Origin: Metabacillus dongyingensis
Lineage (GTDB): Bacteria; Bacillota; Bacilli; Bacillales; Bacillaceae
Assembly (NCBI RefSeq): GCF_019933155.2
Contig: NZ_CP082944.1
Span: forward strand, 4,838,001-4,902,000
Length of the DNA: 64,000 bases
Direction: 5' to 3'
A model generated the notes under the pieces. It was not told the DNA's origin. It was given only the letters and a program-made list of their open reading frames with translations, and did not search any database. The first letter of the stretch is position 1. Every line of letters starts with the position of its first letter. The translations under genes and the position numbers were made by a program. This document shows, one piece after another, positions 18,343 through 28,112 of this stretch.

Positions 18343-18981
18343 TTATTTCGTATGATTCCCGTTTTTTCCTACCCCTTGAAGAATCAGTTTTGTCTGAACT
18401 TCAATATACTCATCCAACGTGTAATTTCTTTGCAGAGCCCATCTTCTGAACCCCCACATTTGCCCCTGAACGAATATATTGTGCGCCAATAATTCCCGCT
18501 CCCTTAAGGAAAGCGAGATTTCTCCTTTATCCACGCAGCCTGCAATCACTTTTTCAAACATCCCGACCATTTCGATTTCTTTTTGCAGGACGTACGGGAG
18601 AGCATCACGCGACAGTGACTTTGCCTCCTGGTACATGACAAGCACCTCATCCTGCATTTCATCGACAACTTTGAAATAGTTTGCAATGGCAACCTTTAAG
18701 CTTTCAATTGTGCCCTGCTTAATATCAATGTCTTTCTCCAGTCTGTCGCGAACCTGGTCATAAATCGTGTCACAGACTAGATACAGCACATCTTCCTTTT
18801 GTCTGATGTATTCATACAGCGTGCCGATGCTGAATCCCGCAGCCTTTGCAATTTCTCTTGTGGTTGTGCGGTGGAATCCTTTTTGCTTAAAGAGATTTAC
18901 CGCACCTTTAATCATTTGGTCACGGCGTTTTTGAACAAGCCGCTCATCTTTGACAGAAGCATGCACTTCACGTTTCGTCAT
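18343..18981 (-). CDS. TetR-family regulator of the acyl-CoA operon
   Basis: A 212-residue TetR-type repressor. The N-terminal HTH spans residues 20-65 ([20 protein letters not shown], then [17 protein letters not shown]). The C-terminal half is helical and likely binds a ligand such as acyl-CoA. It resembles FadR-like TetR proteins of Bacillus fatty-acid operons. It sits between icmF and acdA in the same transcript. A perfect TGAATG-AG-CATTCA palindrome inside the operon promoter (25769-25782) is the obvious candidate operator, so autoregulation is inferred. Confidence 0.88.
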   Translation of the reverse strand: MTKREVHASVKDERLVQKRRDQMIKGAVNLFKQKGFHRTTTREIAKAAGFSIGTLYEYIRQKEDVLYLVCDTIYDQVRDRLEKDIDIKQGTIESLKVAIANYFKVVDEMQDEVLVMYQEAKSLSRDALPYVLQKEIEMVGMFEKVIAGCVDKGEISLSLRERELLAHNIFVQGQMWGFRRWALQRNYTLDEYIEVQTKLILQGVGKNGNHTK

Positions 18982-19012
18982 CTTCCACCGCCTCCCTGTT
19001 TTAATTGTCCTC

Positions 19013-20152
19013 TTATTTTGTAATCATCCTAGAGATCACCAGTCTTTGAATCTCCTGTGTTCCCTCATAGATTTGAGTGATTTTTGCATCCCTCATATAC
19101 CGTTCTACTGGGTAATCTTTTGTATAGCCGTAGCCGCCGAAAACCTGAACAGCTTCTGTTGTCACCTTCATTGCAGTATCCCCTGCAAAAAGCTTTGACA
19201 TGGCCGATTCTTTTCCATAAGGCAGCCCTTCTGATTCAAGCCATGCAGCCTGATAGGTTAAGAGACGGGATGCTTCAACCGTTGTAGCCATATCAGCCAA
19301 TTTAAAGCCAATACCCTGCTGCATCGCAATCGGTTTTCCGAACTGCTGGCGTTCTTTCGCATAAGCAACAGAAGCATCAAGAGCGCCTTGGGCGATTCCG
19401 ACAGCTTGAGCAGCAATTCCATTTCGGCCGCCGTCAAGTGTCATCATGGCAATTTTAAAGCCTTCTCCTTCTTGACCAAGCAGGTTTTCTTTTGGCACGA
19501 TGCAATCTTCAAAGATGATTTCTGTTGTCGGCGAGGAACGAATGCCAAGCTTGCTTTCTTTCTTGCCCACAGAGAAGCCCTTGAAGTCTTTTTCAACGAT
19601 AAACGCGCTTGTGCCTTTATGCTTGCTTTCAGGATCTGTTACAGCAAACACGATATACGTATCGGCAATTCCTCCGTTTGTGATGAAGATCTTAGAACCA
19701 TTAAGTACGTAATGGTCGCCGTTTAATTTAGCCGTCGTTCTCATGCCGCCTGCGTCAGAGCCTGAACCTGGCTCAGTTAATCCGTAAGCGCCGATCTTTT
19801 CGCCCTGTGCCATTGGCTTCAAATACTTCTGTTTTTGTTCTTCTGTTCCGAATTTGAAAACAGGCCAGCCCGCAAGTGATGTATGGGCAGATAAGGTAAC
19901 TCCAATCGACGCGCACACTCGTGAAAGCTCTTCAATCGCAATGACATACGCTAAGTAGTCGCTGCCAATGCCGCCGTATTCTTCTGGCCAGGGAATGCCT
20001 GTTAAGCCAAGCTCCGCCATTTTGTCAAAAAGTGCACGGTCAAAACGCTCTTCCTCGTCGCGTTCTGCAGCTGTAGGCTCTACTTCATTTTTAGCGAAGT
20101 CTCTTACCATTTTGCGAATCATTTCATGCTCATCTGATAGTTTAAAAAACAT
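19013..20152 (-). CDS. acdA: Acyl-CoA dehydrogenase AcdA
   Basis: FAD-dependent alpha,beta-dehydrogenation of acyl-CoA in beta-oxidation. 379 residues, very close to B. subtilis AcdA throughout. The N-terminal helical domain runs from [20 protein letters not shown]. The FAD/substrate signature is [18 protein letters not shown]. The catalytic-base segment is [19 protein letters not shown] at the C-terminus. In B. subtilis acdA lies directly after rpoE; here the Ter island and icmF/tetR separate them. It is 21 bp downstream of its paralogue. Confidence 0.95.
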   Translation of the reverse strand: MFFKLSDEHEMIRKMVRDFAKNEVEPTAAERDEEERFDRALFDKMAELGLTGIPWPEEYGGIGSDYLAYVIAIEELSRVCASIGVTLSAHTSLAGWPVFKFGTEEQKQKYLKPMAQGEKIGAYGLTEPGSGSDAGGMRTTAKLNGDHYVLNGSKIFITNGGIADTYIVFAVTDPESKHKGTSAFIVEKDFKGFSVGKKESKLGIRSSPTTEIIFEDCIVPKENLLGQEGEGFKIAMMTLDGGRNGIAAQAVGIAQGALDASVAYAKERQQFGKPIAMQQGIGFKLADMATTVEASRLLTYQAAWLESEGLPYGKESAMSKLFAGDTAMKVTTEAVQVFGGYGYTKDYPVERYMRDAKITQIYEGTQEIQRLVISRMITK

Positions 20153-20173
20153 CTATTTCATCCCCCGTATTGA

Positions 20174-21310
20174 TTAATTTAAGATATGTTTACTGATGAC
20201 GATTCTTTGAATCTCGCTGGTTCCTTCATAAATCTCGCACACTTTTGCGTCCCTGAAGTAACGTTCGACCGGATAATCTTTTGTATAGCCATAGCCGCCG
20301 TATACTTGAATCGCTTCTATGGCAACCTCCATCGCTGTTTTTGAGGCGAACAGCTTAGCCATTGACGCTTCTTTTCCGCAAGGAAGTCCGTTCTGCCTTA
20401 AGAAAGCGGCTCTGTATGTCAGAAGTTCAGAGGATTCAACACTTGTTGCCATGTCTGCAAGTTTAAAACCGATGCCTTGCTGAGCCGCGATCGGCTTGCC
20501 GAATTGAACACGCTCTTTTGCATAGTTGATGGAGTTCTCAAGCGCAGCCTGCGCGATGCCAAGTGATTGGGCAGCGATTCCGATTCTCCCCACATCCAGA
20601 TTGGCCATGGCAATTTTAAACCCGTCTCCTTCTTCCCCAAGAAGGTTTTCAAACGGAACCTCAGCATCTTCGAAGGAAAGCTGGACAGTCCGTGACCCAT
20701 AAAGCCCCATTTTGTGCTCATCTTTCCCAATCACAAGGCCCTTCGTATCCTTTTCAACAACAAATGCTGAAATCCCCTTTGTGCCCGCCGCGTGATTTGT
20801 TGACGCAAACACGATATACGTGTCTGCTTCTCCTCCATTTGTAATAAACACCTTAGATCCATTCAAAATGTATTTGTCGTCTTTTTTAACCGCTTTTGTT
20901 TTTAAACTGCCTGCGTCAGATCCTGATCCTGGCTCCGTTAAACAGAAAGCCCCTAAGTATTCGCCGCTTGCAAGCTTTGGAATATACTTCTTTTTCTGCT
21001 CTTCTGATCCAAAATAAAGAATCGGATTTGTGCCGACTGATGTATGAACGCTTAGAATGACCCCGACTGTCGCACTTACTTTTGATAGCTCGTGGATGGC
21101 AATAATGTAAGAGGTAAAATCCATACCTGCCCCGCCGTATTCCTCAGGTATTGGAATTCCCATTAGACCAAGTGAACCCATTTTACGGAGAATCTCTTTT
21201 GGAAATTCTCCCTGCTCCATTTTTTCAACAAACGGCTCGATTTCTGTTTGAGCAAAATCCCGAACCATCTTCCTCATCATTTCCTGCTCTTCTGTGAAGC
21301 GAATATTCAT
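20174..21310 (-). CDS. Acyl-CoA dehydrogenase (MmgC-like)
   Basis: 378 residues, second acyl-CoA dehydrogenase of the operon. It has [17 protein letters not shown], the FAD-site sequence [19 protein letters not shown] and the catalytic Glu region [19 protein letters not shown]. It is about as long as AcdA but clearly diverged from it, suggesting different chain-length or branched substrates; that preference cannot be read from the sequence. It follows the hydroxyacyl-CoA dehydrogenase gene with a 24-bp gap. ATG start with GGGGGA upstream. Confidence 0.93.
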   Translation of the reverse strand: MNIRFTEEQEMMRKMVRDFAQTEIEPFVEKMEQGEFPKEILRKMGSLGLMGIPIPEEYGGAGMDFTSYIIAIHELSKVSATVGVILSVHTSVGTNPILYFGSEEQKKKYIPKLASGEYLGAFCLTEPGSGSDAGSLKTKAVKKDDKYILNGSKVFITNGGEADTYIVFASTNHAAGTKGISAFVVEKDTKGLVIGKDEHKMGLYGSRTVQLSFEDAEVPFENLLGEEGDGFKIAMANLDVGRIGIAAQSLGIAQAALENSINYAKERVQFGKPIAAQQGIGFKLADMATSVESSELLTYRAAFLRQNGLPCGKEASMAKLFASKTAMEVAIEAIQVYGGYGYTKDYPVERYFRDAKVCEIYEGTSEIQRIVISKHILN

Positions 21311-21334
21311 GTCCTGTCCCCCTGTGATGTCTGA

Positions 21335-22189
21335 TTAACCCTCGTATGAATAAAAACCTCTGCCAGTTTTGCGGCCAAGCCATCCAGCTTTTACATATTT
21401 TCTGAGAAGCGGACATGGACGGTATTTATCATCGCCAAAGCCTTCGTGAAGTGTTTCCATAATATAAAGACATGTATCAAGACCGATAAAGTCAGCAAGT
21501 GTGAGCGGGCCCATCGGATGATTCATTCCGAGCTTCATCACTTCATCAATCGCTTCTTTCTCTGCAACCCCTTCGTACAGAGTGTAGATGGCTTCATTGA
21601 TCATCGGCATCAGAATTCTGTTTGAGACGAAACCCGGAAAATCATTGACTTCAACCGGAACCTTTTTCAATGTTTTCGTCATATCTTCAATCGCCTGATA
21701 GACTTCTTCACTCGTTGCAAGACCGCGGATAATTTCAACCAGCTTCATCACAGGCACCGGATTCATAAAATGCATGCCGATTACTTTTTCAGGACGCTTT
21801 GTTGCGGCTGCGATCTCTGTAATTGGCAAAGAAGAAGTATTTGTCGCAAGAATGGTCTGCTCTGGTGTAACCTCATCAAGCTTCGCAAAAATATCTGATT
21901 TGATCTTCATATTTTCAACAGCTGCCTCAATCACTAAATCTGTTTGTGCTGCATCCTGAAGATCTATGGAAGCTGTCAATCTGCCTAAGATTTCGTGCTT
22001 TTGCTCCGCTGTCATTTTTTCTTTATCTACTTGTCTTTGAAGATTTTTATCAATCGCAGCAAATCCCTTTTGAACGAATTCTTCTTTTAAATCATTCAAG
22101 TAAACCTTGTATCCTGCCATTGCACAAACCTGCGCAATGCCTGCACCCATTTGACCTGCCCCGATAACCATTACATTTTGAATACTCAT
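21335..22189 (-). CDS. 3-hydroxybutyryl-CoA dehydrogenase
   Basis: NAD(P)-dependent oxidation/reduction of 3-hydroxyacyl-CoA. 284 residues, the usual length of Hbd/MmgB. N-terminal Rossmann fold VMVIGAGQMGAGIAQVCAM; the HCDH signature region DFPGFVSNRILMPMINEA; catalytic His within IGMHFMNPVPVMKLVEII. The ATG at 22189 is preferred because GGGGG lies 6 bases upstream, whereas the ATG at 22195 abuts it. Between thiolase and acyl-CoA dehydrogenase genes. Confidence 0.94.
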   Translation of the reverse strand: MSIQNVMVIGAGQMGAGIAQVCAMAGYKVYLNDLKEEFVQKGFAAIDKNLQRQVDKEKMTAEQKHEILGRLTASIDLQDAAQTDLVIEAAVENMKIKSDIFAKLDEVTPEQTILATNTSSLPITEIAAATKRPEKVIGMHFMNPVPVMKLVEIIRGLATSEEVYQAIEDMTKTLKKVPVEVNDFPGFVSNRILMPMINEAIYTLYEGVAEKEAIDEVMKLGMNHPMGPLTLADFIGLDTCLYIMETLHEGFGDDKYRPCPLLRKYVKAGWLGRKTGRGFYSYEG

Positions 22190-22216
22190 GTACATCCCCC
22201 TTGTTCGTTTTAACGC

Positions 22217-23398
22217 TTATACTTCTACCATAATTGCGTCGCCCTGGCCTCCGCCGCTGCAGATTGCCGCAATGCCGATTCCGCCGCCGCGTCTTTTCAG
22301 CTCATGAATTAATGTAATAATGATTCGTGCCCCGCTCGCTCCAATTGGATGCCCTAGAGCTACGGCTCCGCCGTTTACATTTACTTTTTCAGGATCGAGT
22401 CCCGCCAGCTGATTGCTTGCTAAAGCGACTGCTGAAAATGCCTCATTTATTTCAAACAAATCAATTTCTTCAAGCTTCTTGCCTGTTTTTTTCAGAAGCT
22501 CAAGAATGACAAGTCCTGGTGTTTTCGGAAAATCCTTCGCTTCAAGCGCAATGGATGTATGACCGATAATCGCCGCAATCGGCTGCTTTCCTTCTTGCTT
22601 TGCACGTTCTTCGCTCATCAGTACAAGAGCTCCCGCGCCGTCATTGACTCCCGGTGCATTTCCTGCCGTAATGGTGCCGGCTTGATTAAAGACTGGTTTT
22701 AACTTAGACAATCTTTCAATCGATGTATCTTTTCTCGGAGCTTCATCGTGCTCTATTTTAAGGGGATCCCCTTTACGCTGCGGAATCTCTACACTCACGA
22801 TTTCTTCGCCCAATTTCCCTGATTCGATCGCTGCAACTGTACGTTTGTGGCTTCTTAGTGCCCACTCATCCTGTGCTTCTCTTGAAATTTCCAAGTCTGA
22901 TGCTGTTTCATTTCCGTACGTGCCCATGTGAACCCCAGTAAAGCTGCACGTAAGACCATCATGGACCATTAAATCCTGAACCTTGGCATCTCCCATACGC
23001 AAGCCCCATCTTGCTTTAGGCATGATGTACGGAGCATTGCTCATTGATTCCATTCCGCCTGCTACAATGACCTCTTCATCTCCTGCACGGATGATTTGAT
23101 CAGCCAGCGTGACACTTCTCATTCCTGATGCACATACTTTGTTGATGGTTTCTGTTTTTACGTTCCAGGGAATGTCTGCATGTCTTGCAGCCTGACGGGA
23201 AGGAATTTGCCCCTGACCGCCTTGCAGAACAGATCCCATAATAACTTCATCCACCTCTTCCGCGTTTACATTTGCACGCTTCAAGGCTTCTTTAATGGCA
23301 ATGCCTCCAAGCTCTGAGGCCGTAAGGGAACTGAGGCCTCCTCCAAATTTTCCAAATGGTGTTCTAACACCGCTTACGATCACTGTTCGATTCATCAT
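22217..23398 (-). CDS. Acetyl-CoA acetyltransferase (thiolase)
   Basis: 393-residue type II thiolase. Active-site Cys in [11 protein letters not shown] (about residue 88), His in [13 protein letters not shown] (about 348) and the second Cys in [12 protein letters not shown] (about 378). It condenses or cleaves acetoacetyl-CoA. It resembles B. subtilis MmgA/YhfS-type thiolases. GAGGGGAT precedes the start; the second ATG of the ATG-ATG pair is also possible. Second gene of the ywjF-led operon. Confidence 0.94.
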   Translation of the reverse strand: MMNRTVIVSGVRTPFGKFGGGLSSLTASELGGIAIKEALKRANVNAEEVDEVIMGSVLQGGQGQIPSRQAARHADIPWNVKTETINKVCASGMRSVTLADQIIRAGDEEVIVAGGMESMSNAPYIMPKARWGLRMGDAKVQDLMVHDGLTCSFTGVHMGTYGNETASDLEISREAQDEWALRSHKRTVAAIESGKLGEEIVSVEIPQRKGDPLKIEHDEAPRKDTSIERLSKLKPVFNQAGTITAGNAPGVNDGAGALVLMSEERAKQEGKQPIAAIIGHTSIALEAKDFPKTPGLVILELLKKTGKKLEEIDLFEINEAFSAVALASNQLAGLDPEKVNVNGGAVALGHPIGASGARIIITLIHELKRRGGGIGIAAICSGGGQGDAIMVEV

Positions 23399-23550
23399 TC
23401 TTCATCCCCTCAATTCTTTTATAAGAAAACGTTTACAAAATTCCGATTGAACGCTCGCTCAGCTTACCCCCAGGGAAGAAGGTGAAACGAAATCGCTCCA
23501 CCTTCCTATATATCTATCTCTGTCATTCTCCATTTATGCTGAAATTCCTT

Positions 23551-25662
23551 TTAAGCAACGCTCTCTTTTTTCTCGCCGAGAACCGCTTTTTCAAGAAGTT
23601 CTGCTACATCATACGTGCTTACTGTTTCTTCAACTTCTTTTGCCTTCGTTCCGTCGCTCAGCATCGTTAAGCAATATGGACAGCCAGAGCTGATGACGGT
23701 CGGGTTCACTTCAAGCGCCTGATTTGTTCTTGCCACGTTTATACGTGAACCGGCATCCTCTTCCATCCACATAAGTCCGCCGCCTGCACCGCAGCACATT
23801 CCCGTTTCACGGTTTCGGGTCATTTCAACAAGCTTCACACCCGGTATGGACTTCAAAATTTCGCGAGGCGGCTCATATACTTCGTTGTAGCGTCCCAAAT
23901 AGCAGGAATCATGGAAGGTAATCGTCTCATTCACTTCAAATTTAGGAACAAGTCTTCCTTCCTCTACAAGCTTGGCTAGAAGCTCTGTATGGTGGAACAC
24001 TTCTGCCTCTAGTCCAAAATCAGGATACTCATTTTTGAAAATATTGTACGCATGCGGATCAATGGTGACAATTTTCCTGATCTCATTCTTCTGAAATTCA
24101 TCAATATTTTTCGTCGCAAGCTCCTGGAATAAAAATTCATTTCCAAGGCGGCGAGGCGTGTCTCCCGAGTTCTTTTCCTTGTTTCCAAGAATCGCAAACT
24201 TCACTCCAGCTTCATTTAGAAGCTTCGCAAAAGATAATGCGATTTTCTGGCTGCGGTTATCGTAAGATCCCATGGATCCAACCCAAAACAGGTATTCAAA
24301 CTCTTCGCCTGCTTTACTCATTTCTTTTACCGTTGGAACATGAACGTCGTCGCGCGCCTCGCGCCAATCTTCACGCTCTTTTCGGTTAAGGCCCCATGGA
24401 TTGCCCTGACGTTCGATGTTTGTCATGGCGCGCTGAGCATCAGGATCCATTTTTCCTTCTGTCAAGACTAGATAACGGCGCATATCAATAATTTTGTCTA
24501 CATGCTCATTCATAACAGGACACTGATCTTCACAGTTGCGGCATGTTGTACAAGCCCAGATTTCTTCTTCTGTGATGATTTCGCCAATGAGGCTTGGGTT
24601 ATATTCAATCGTCGCTGCTGCTTCCTGAGAGCCCTGTCCTGATGCCATGGCTGCAAGCTGATTGCCCTTAGTGCCGGCAAAAGCATACGTTGGCACCCAT
24701 GGTGACATTGACGTTACTGCTGCCCCTTTTTCCGTTAAATGATCACGCAGCCTTAAAATTAAATCCATCGGAGAAAGCATTTTGCCTGTTCCCGTTGCAG
24801 GACACATATTTGTACAGCGTCCGCATTCGACACACGCATATAAATCAATCAGCTGTGTTTGTTTGAAATCCTCAATTTTCCCAACACCGAATGATTCCTG
24901 TGATTCATCCTCAAAATCAATCTTCTCAAGCTTTCCAGGGTTTGAAAGACGGCCGAAGTAAACATTCGCCGGACCCGCAAGCAAGTGAGCATGCTTTGAT
25001 TGAGGCACATAAACTAAGAACGTTAAAAGAATCAGCAAATGCACCCACCATGAAATGTAGAAGATAACAGCAGCGCCTGTCTCGCCGACAAAGCTCAGCA
25101 AATAGGCAAAGCTTGAAGCAATTGGTTCTGTCCATGTTAATTCATGATTGTGCCAGATCAGGTTCATTCCGTTACCGAGCAGAACCGACAGCATTAAGCC
25201 GCCGATAAAGATTAAAACAAGACCTGCTTTAAAGTTTTTCTTTAACCGCACAAGCTTCTCAATGTACCTGCGGTAAAAAGCCCATACTACCGCAACCAGG
25301 ATCATCAAAGTGACAAGTTCCTGAAAGAAAGTGAAGCCTGGATAAAGCGGTCCAAGGGGAAGGTGTTTGTCTGGCAGTAAGCCTTTAATAATAAAGTCAA
25401 GCGCTCCAAACTGTACCAGAATAAACCCGTAAAAGAACATCACATGCATGATGCCGCTTTTTTTATCCTTGAGGAGCTTCTTTTGACCGAAAACATTGAC
25501 CATAATGTTCTTCAGTCTTTCATTTAACTGCTGATCAAACTCTGTTTTCTTCCCGAGCTTGATGTATGCCATTCTTGAACGGATTAAGTAAATAAACAAA
25601 CTCGCTCCGTAAGCGGTTACAAGTATGAATGCAGCAAAATTGATCCATAACAGTGCTTCCAA
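23551..25662 (-). CDS. ywjF: Membrane Fe-S oxidoreductase YwjF
   Basis: A 703-residue protein with an N-terminal membrane region (about five to six hydrophobic helices, residues 5-230) resembling the gamma subunit of nitrate/heterodisulfide-reductase-type complexes. Two 4Fe-4S motifs follow (CVECGRCTNMCP near 288 and CTTCRNCEDQCP near 390). The C-terminal cysteine-rich (CCG) domains include DSCYLGRYN and MCCGAGGGLMW. The likely role is passing electrons from acyl-CoA dehydrogenases/ETF to the quinone pool; this fits the operon but is inference. TTG start with GGGGGAG just upstream. First gene of the operon, directly behind the operator-containing promoter. Confidence 0.92.
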   Translation of the reverse strand: MEALLWINFAAFILVTAYGASLFIYLIRSRMAYIKLGKKTEFDQQLNERLKNIMVNVFGQKKLLKDKKSGIMHVMFFYGFILVQFGALDFIIKGLLPDKHLPLGPLYPGFTFFQELVTLMILVAVVWAFYRRYIEKLVRLKKNFKAGLVLIFIGGLMLSVLLGNGMNLIWHNHELTWTEPIASSFAYLLSFVGETGAAVIFYISWWVHLLILLTFLVYVPQSKHAHLLAGPANVYFGRLSNPGKLEKIDFEDESQESFGVGKIEDFKQTQLIDLYACVECGRCTNMCPATGTGKMLSPMDLILRLRDHLTEKGAAVTSMSPWVPTYAFAGTKGNQLAAMASGQGSQEAAATIEYNPSLIGEIITEEEIWACTTCRNCEDQCPVMNEHVDKIIDMRRYLVLTEGKMDPDAQRAMTNIERQGNPWGLNRKEREDWREARDDVHVPTVKEMSKAGEEFEYLFWVGSMGSYDNRSQKIALSFAKLLNEAGVKFAILGNKEKNSGDTPRRLGNEFLFQELATKNIDEFQKNEIRKIVTIDPHAYNIFKNEYPDFGLEAEVFHHTELLAKLVEEGRLVPKFEVNETITFHDSCYLGRYNEVYEPPREILKSIPGVKLVEMTRNRETGMCCGAGGGLMWMEEDAGSRINVARTNQALEVNPTVISSGCPYCLTMLSDGTKAKEVEETVSTYDVAELLEKAVLGEKKESVA

Positions 25663-25758
25663 TTTGTCTCCCCCGTTTCTGTGCTGAATACTCCCATTGC
25701 CCCATCATTCTAAAAACTTAAAATCCATGTAATTTTCTGAATCTTACCCTATATTTAC

Positions 25759-25787
25759 ATGATAATAATGAATGAGCATTCAGTCAA
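25759..25787 (-). promoter_or_regulatory. ywjF operon promoter with embedded operator
   Basis: On the minus strand TTGACT (plus 25782-25787), 17 bases, and TATCAT (plus 25759-25764) form a good SigA promoter. The spacer holds the perfect palindrome TGAATG-AG-CATTCA (25769-25782), similar to FadR-type half sites TGAATGA. A repressor bound there would block RNA polymerase, and the operon-encoded TetR protein is the natural candidate. Confidence 0.75.
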
Positions 25788-25863
25788 TGATTTTATGCTG
25801 ATAATTTTTCTGCAAGACGTAAAACATAATAGGTAGATGATAAAGCGATAAGGAGGGCTTACG

Positions 25864-27066
25864 TTGAACAGCATGTTACTAATAGGATTAATCGCATTGA
25901 TATTTGTTGTTTGGCTGAGGCTCGACTATTACTTTGGAAGAAAAAAACATCTCCGCAGCTTAAATGAAATGAAGTATCCCCTGAGAAAAAGTGATATTGA
26001 ATTATATATTGTGGGTGAACACTTTTATAAAAAATTGTTTGCGGACATCGAAAATAGCACACATTCGATCCATGTGTTATTTTATATTGTAAAAAATGAC
26101 CCTGACAGCGACGACTTTCTTGCCCTTCTCATTAAAAAAGCAGAACAGGGCATCGAGGTCAGACTCCTTCTGGACTATGTTGGAAGCAAATCACTTAAAA
26201 AAGAGAAAATTGAAGAATTAAAAAAGAGCGGAATTTCATTTTCGTATACACATAACCCCGCTCCTCCTTACTTTTTTTATACTCTTCAGGCACGCAATCA
26301 CCGTAAGATAACTGTTATTGACGGAAAAATCGGTTATTCTGGAGGATTCAATATTGGAAAAGAGTATTTAGGAAAGGACCCTAAGCTTGGTTTTTGGCGG
26401 GATTATCACCTGCGCGTAACAAGTGAAGGTGTGCAGGATCTCCAATCACAATTTTTACGTGATTGGCATGAAGCGACAGATGAAGATCTTAAGACTGTTC
26501 AAGCTTACTTTCCTCCCCTCTCACAAGGCACGCTTGAACATCAATTCCTTTCTACCTACGGTCAAAGTTTAGAAGGCCATTTTTTATCGTTCATCAAGCA
26601 GGCACAAAAAGAGCTTATGATTTGCACGCCTTATTTTATACCGGGCAAACAAATACAGGAAGAGCTGATAAAAGCAAGGAGGCGCGGAGTAGATATTAAA
26701 ATACTTGTGCCAATGAGGGCGGACCATCCTTTTGTCAAAGAGGCCTCCTTTCCTTACTTTGGCCCCCTGATTCTTTCGGGCTGTGAGATTTATCAATATT
26801 ATTATGGTTTTTATCACGCAAAAGTCATTGTTGTTGATGATAAGCTATGCGATATTGGAACAGCTAATTTTGATAAGCGCAGCCTTTATTTAAATGATGA
26901 GATGAACTGTCTTATTTATGACAAGGAATTTATTAAATATGTGAAGACTACGGTGAACGATGATATTAGAGGTTCTGTGCAGCTGACCTATGACAAATTT
27001 ACTCAAAGACCTATTGCACAAAAAGGATTAGAAGCAGTTGCCACCATGATTTCTCATTTTTTATAG
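25864..27066 (+). CDS. clsB: Cardiolipin synthase-like phospholipase D protein
   Basis: 400 residues: one N-terminal transmembrane helix ([15 protein letters not shown]), then two phospholipase D HKD motifs, [18 protein letters not shown] near 158 and [20 protein letters not shown] near 320. It joins two phosphatidylglycerol molecules to cardiolipin at the membrane. It matches B. subtilis ClsB (YwjE) by length and position next to uvsE. The start is TTG at 25864 with AGGAGG seven bases upstream. Divergent from the ywjF operon; 29 bp precede uvsE, so the two are probably co-transcribed. Confidence 0.94.
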   Translation: MNSMLLIGLIALIFVVWLRLDYYFGRKKHLRSLNEMKYPLRKSDIELYIVGEHFYKKLFADIENSTHSIHVLFYIVKNDPDSDDFLALLIKKAEQGIEVRLLLDYVGSKSLKKEKIEELKKSGISFSYTHNPAPPYFFYTLQARNHRKITVIDGKIGYSGGFNIGKEYLGKDPKLGFWRDYHLRVTSEGVQDLQSQFLRDWHEATDEDLKTVQAYFPPLSQGTLEHQFLSTYGQSLEGHFLSFIKQAQKELMICTPYFIPGKQIQEELIKARRRGVDIKILVPMRADHPFVKEASFPYFGPLILSGCEIYQYYYGFYHAKVIVVDDKLCDIGTANFDKRSLYLNDEMNCLIYDKEFIKYVKTTVNDDIRGSVQLTYDKFTQRPIAQKGLEAVATMISHFL

Positions 27067-27095
27067 GCCATTTCATAAGGAAAGGGAGCAGTTAT

Positions 27096-28052
27096 ATGTT
27101 CATTCGATTCGGATATGTATCAAGTGCATTAAACTTGTGGGACTGCTCTCCTTCAAAATCACTGACGTTTGCCCGCTATTCCAAGCTTGATGAAGAGGCT
27201 GGGATAGAAGCGCTCCATTCGGTTACAAAGCAGAATTTGGAGCATACTCTGCGGATGATTCATTACAATATCGCACATCAAATCGAACTTTACCGTTTCT
27301 CATCATCCCTGGTTCCGCTTGCCACTCATCCAGATGTGAAATGGGATTTTCTCACCCCTTTTCGGGACATTTTAAAAGAAATCGGGGATCTTGTACGAAG
27401 AAACAGCCTGAGAACAAGTTTTCATCCGAATCAGTTTACATTATTCACAAGCGACAAGCCTCATATTACGGAGAATGCGGTTATCGATATGCAGTACCAT
27501 TATGACCTGCTAAAAGGCATGGGACTTGAAAAAGAAGGTTATATCAATATTCACGTTGGCGGAGCCTATGGGGATAAAAAAACAGCAACAGAACGGTTTT
27601 ACAGCAATATAAAGAAGCTTCCACAGGATATCAAGCAGCGGATGACTCTTGAAAATGACGACAAAACATATACTGCATCTGAAACGCTTGCCATTTGTGA
27701 AAATGAAGGAATTCCGCTTATGTTTGATTATCATCACTACTGCGCGAACAAATTAGATGAAGATGATTTGGAAGAGCTGCTGGTAAGATTTGAAAAAACG
27801 TGGAAAGGCAAAGGGGCCAAGCCAAAAATACATATATCCTCCCCTAAGACTGAAAAAGAATTCAGAAGCCACGCTGATTACGTAGATCTGGATTTTATCA
27901 TGCCCCTTCTGAAAAAGCTGAAGGAGATGGAAATGGATTGTGATTTTATGATTGAGGCGAAGCAGAAGGACCGAGCTGTTTTGAAGCTTGTTGAAGAGAT
28001 TTCAGCTATTCGCGGGGTAAAACGGCTAAGCGGCGGTTCAATCAATTGGTAA
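27096..28052 (+). CDS. uvsE: UV DNA damage endonuclease
   Basis: 318-residue UvsE/UVDE TIM-barrel endonuclease that nicks 5' to UV photoproducts in an excision pathway independent of UvrABC. Typical blocks: [18 protein letters not shown] at the N-terminus; metal-ligand segments [42 protein letters not shown] and [11 protein letters not shown] in the expected order. ATG follows an AAAGGGAG site. Ends 60 bp before the tandem array and is closed by a strong terminator. Confidence 0.96.
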   Translation: MFIRFGYVSSALNLWDCSPSKSLTFARYSKLDEEAGIEALHSVTKQNLEHTLRMIHYNIAHQIELYRFSSSLVPLATHPDVKWDFLTPFRDILKEIGDLVRRNSLRTSFHPNQFTLFTSDKPHITENAVIDMQYHYDLLKGMGLEKEGYINIHVGGAYGDKKTATERFYSNIKKLPQDIKQRMTLENDDKTYTASETLAICENEGIPLMFDYHHYCANKLDEDDLEELLVRFEKTWKGKGAKPKIHISSPKTEKEFRSHADYVDLDFIMPLLKKLKEMEMDCDFMIEAKQKDRAVLKLVEEISAIRGVKRLSGGSINW

Positions 28053-28088
28053 CAGAATCACAGGGTTTTGCCCTGTGATTCTGTTTTT
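28053..28088 (+). terminator. uvsE terminator
   Basis: A perfect 13-bp stem, CAGAATCACAGGG / CCCTGTGATTCTG, with a TTTTG loop, followed by TTTTT. It lies right behind the uvsE stop and insulates the tandem array from uvsE transcription. Confidence 0.95.
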
Positions 28089-28112
28089 ATGAAAAGCCAA
28101 TACTTATTGTAT

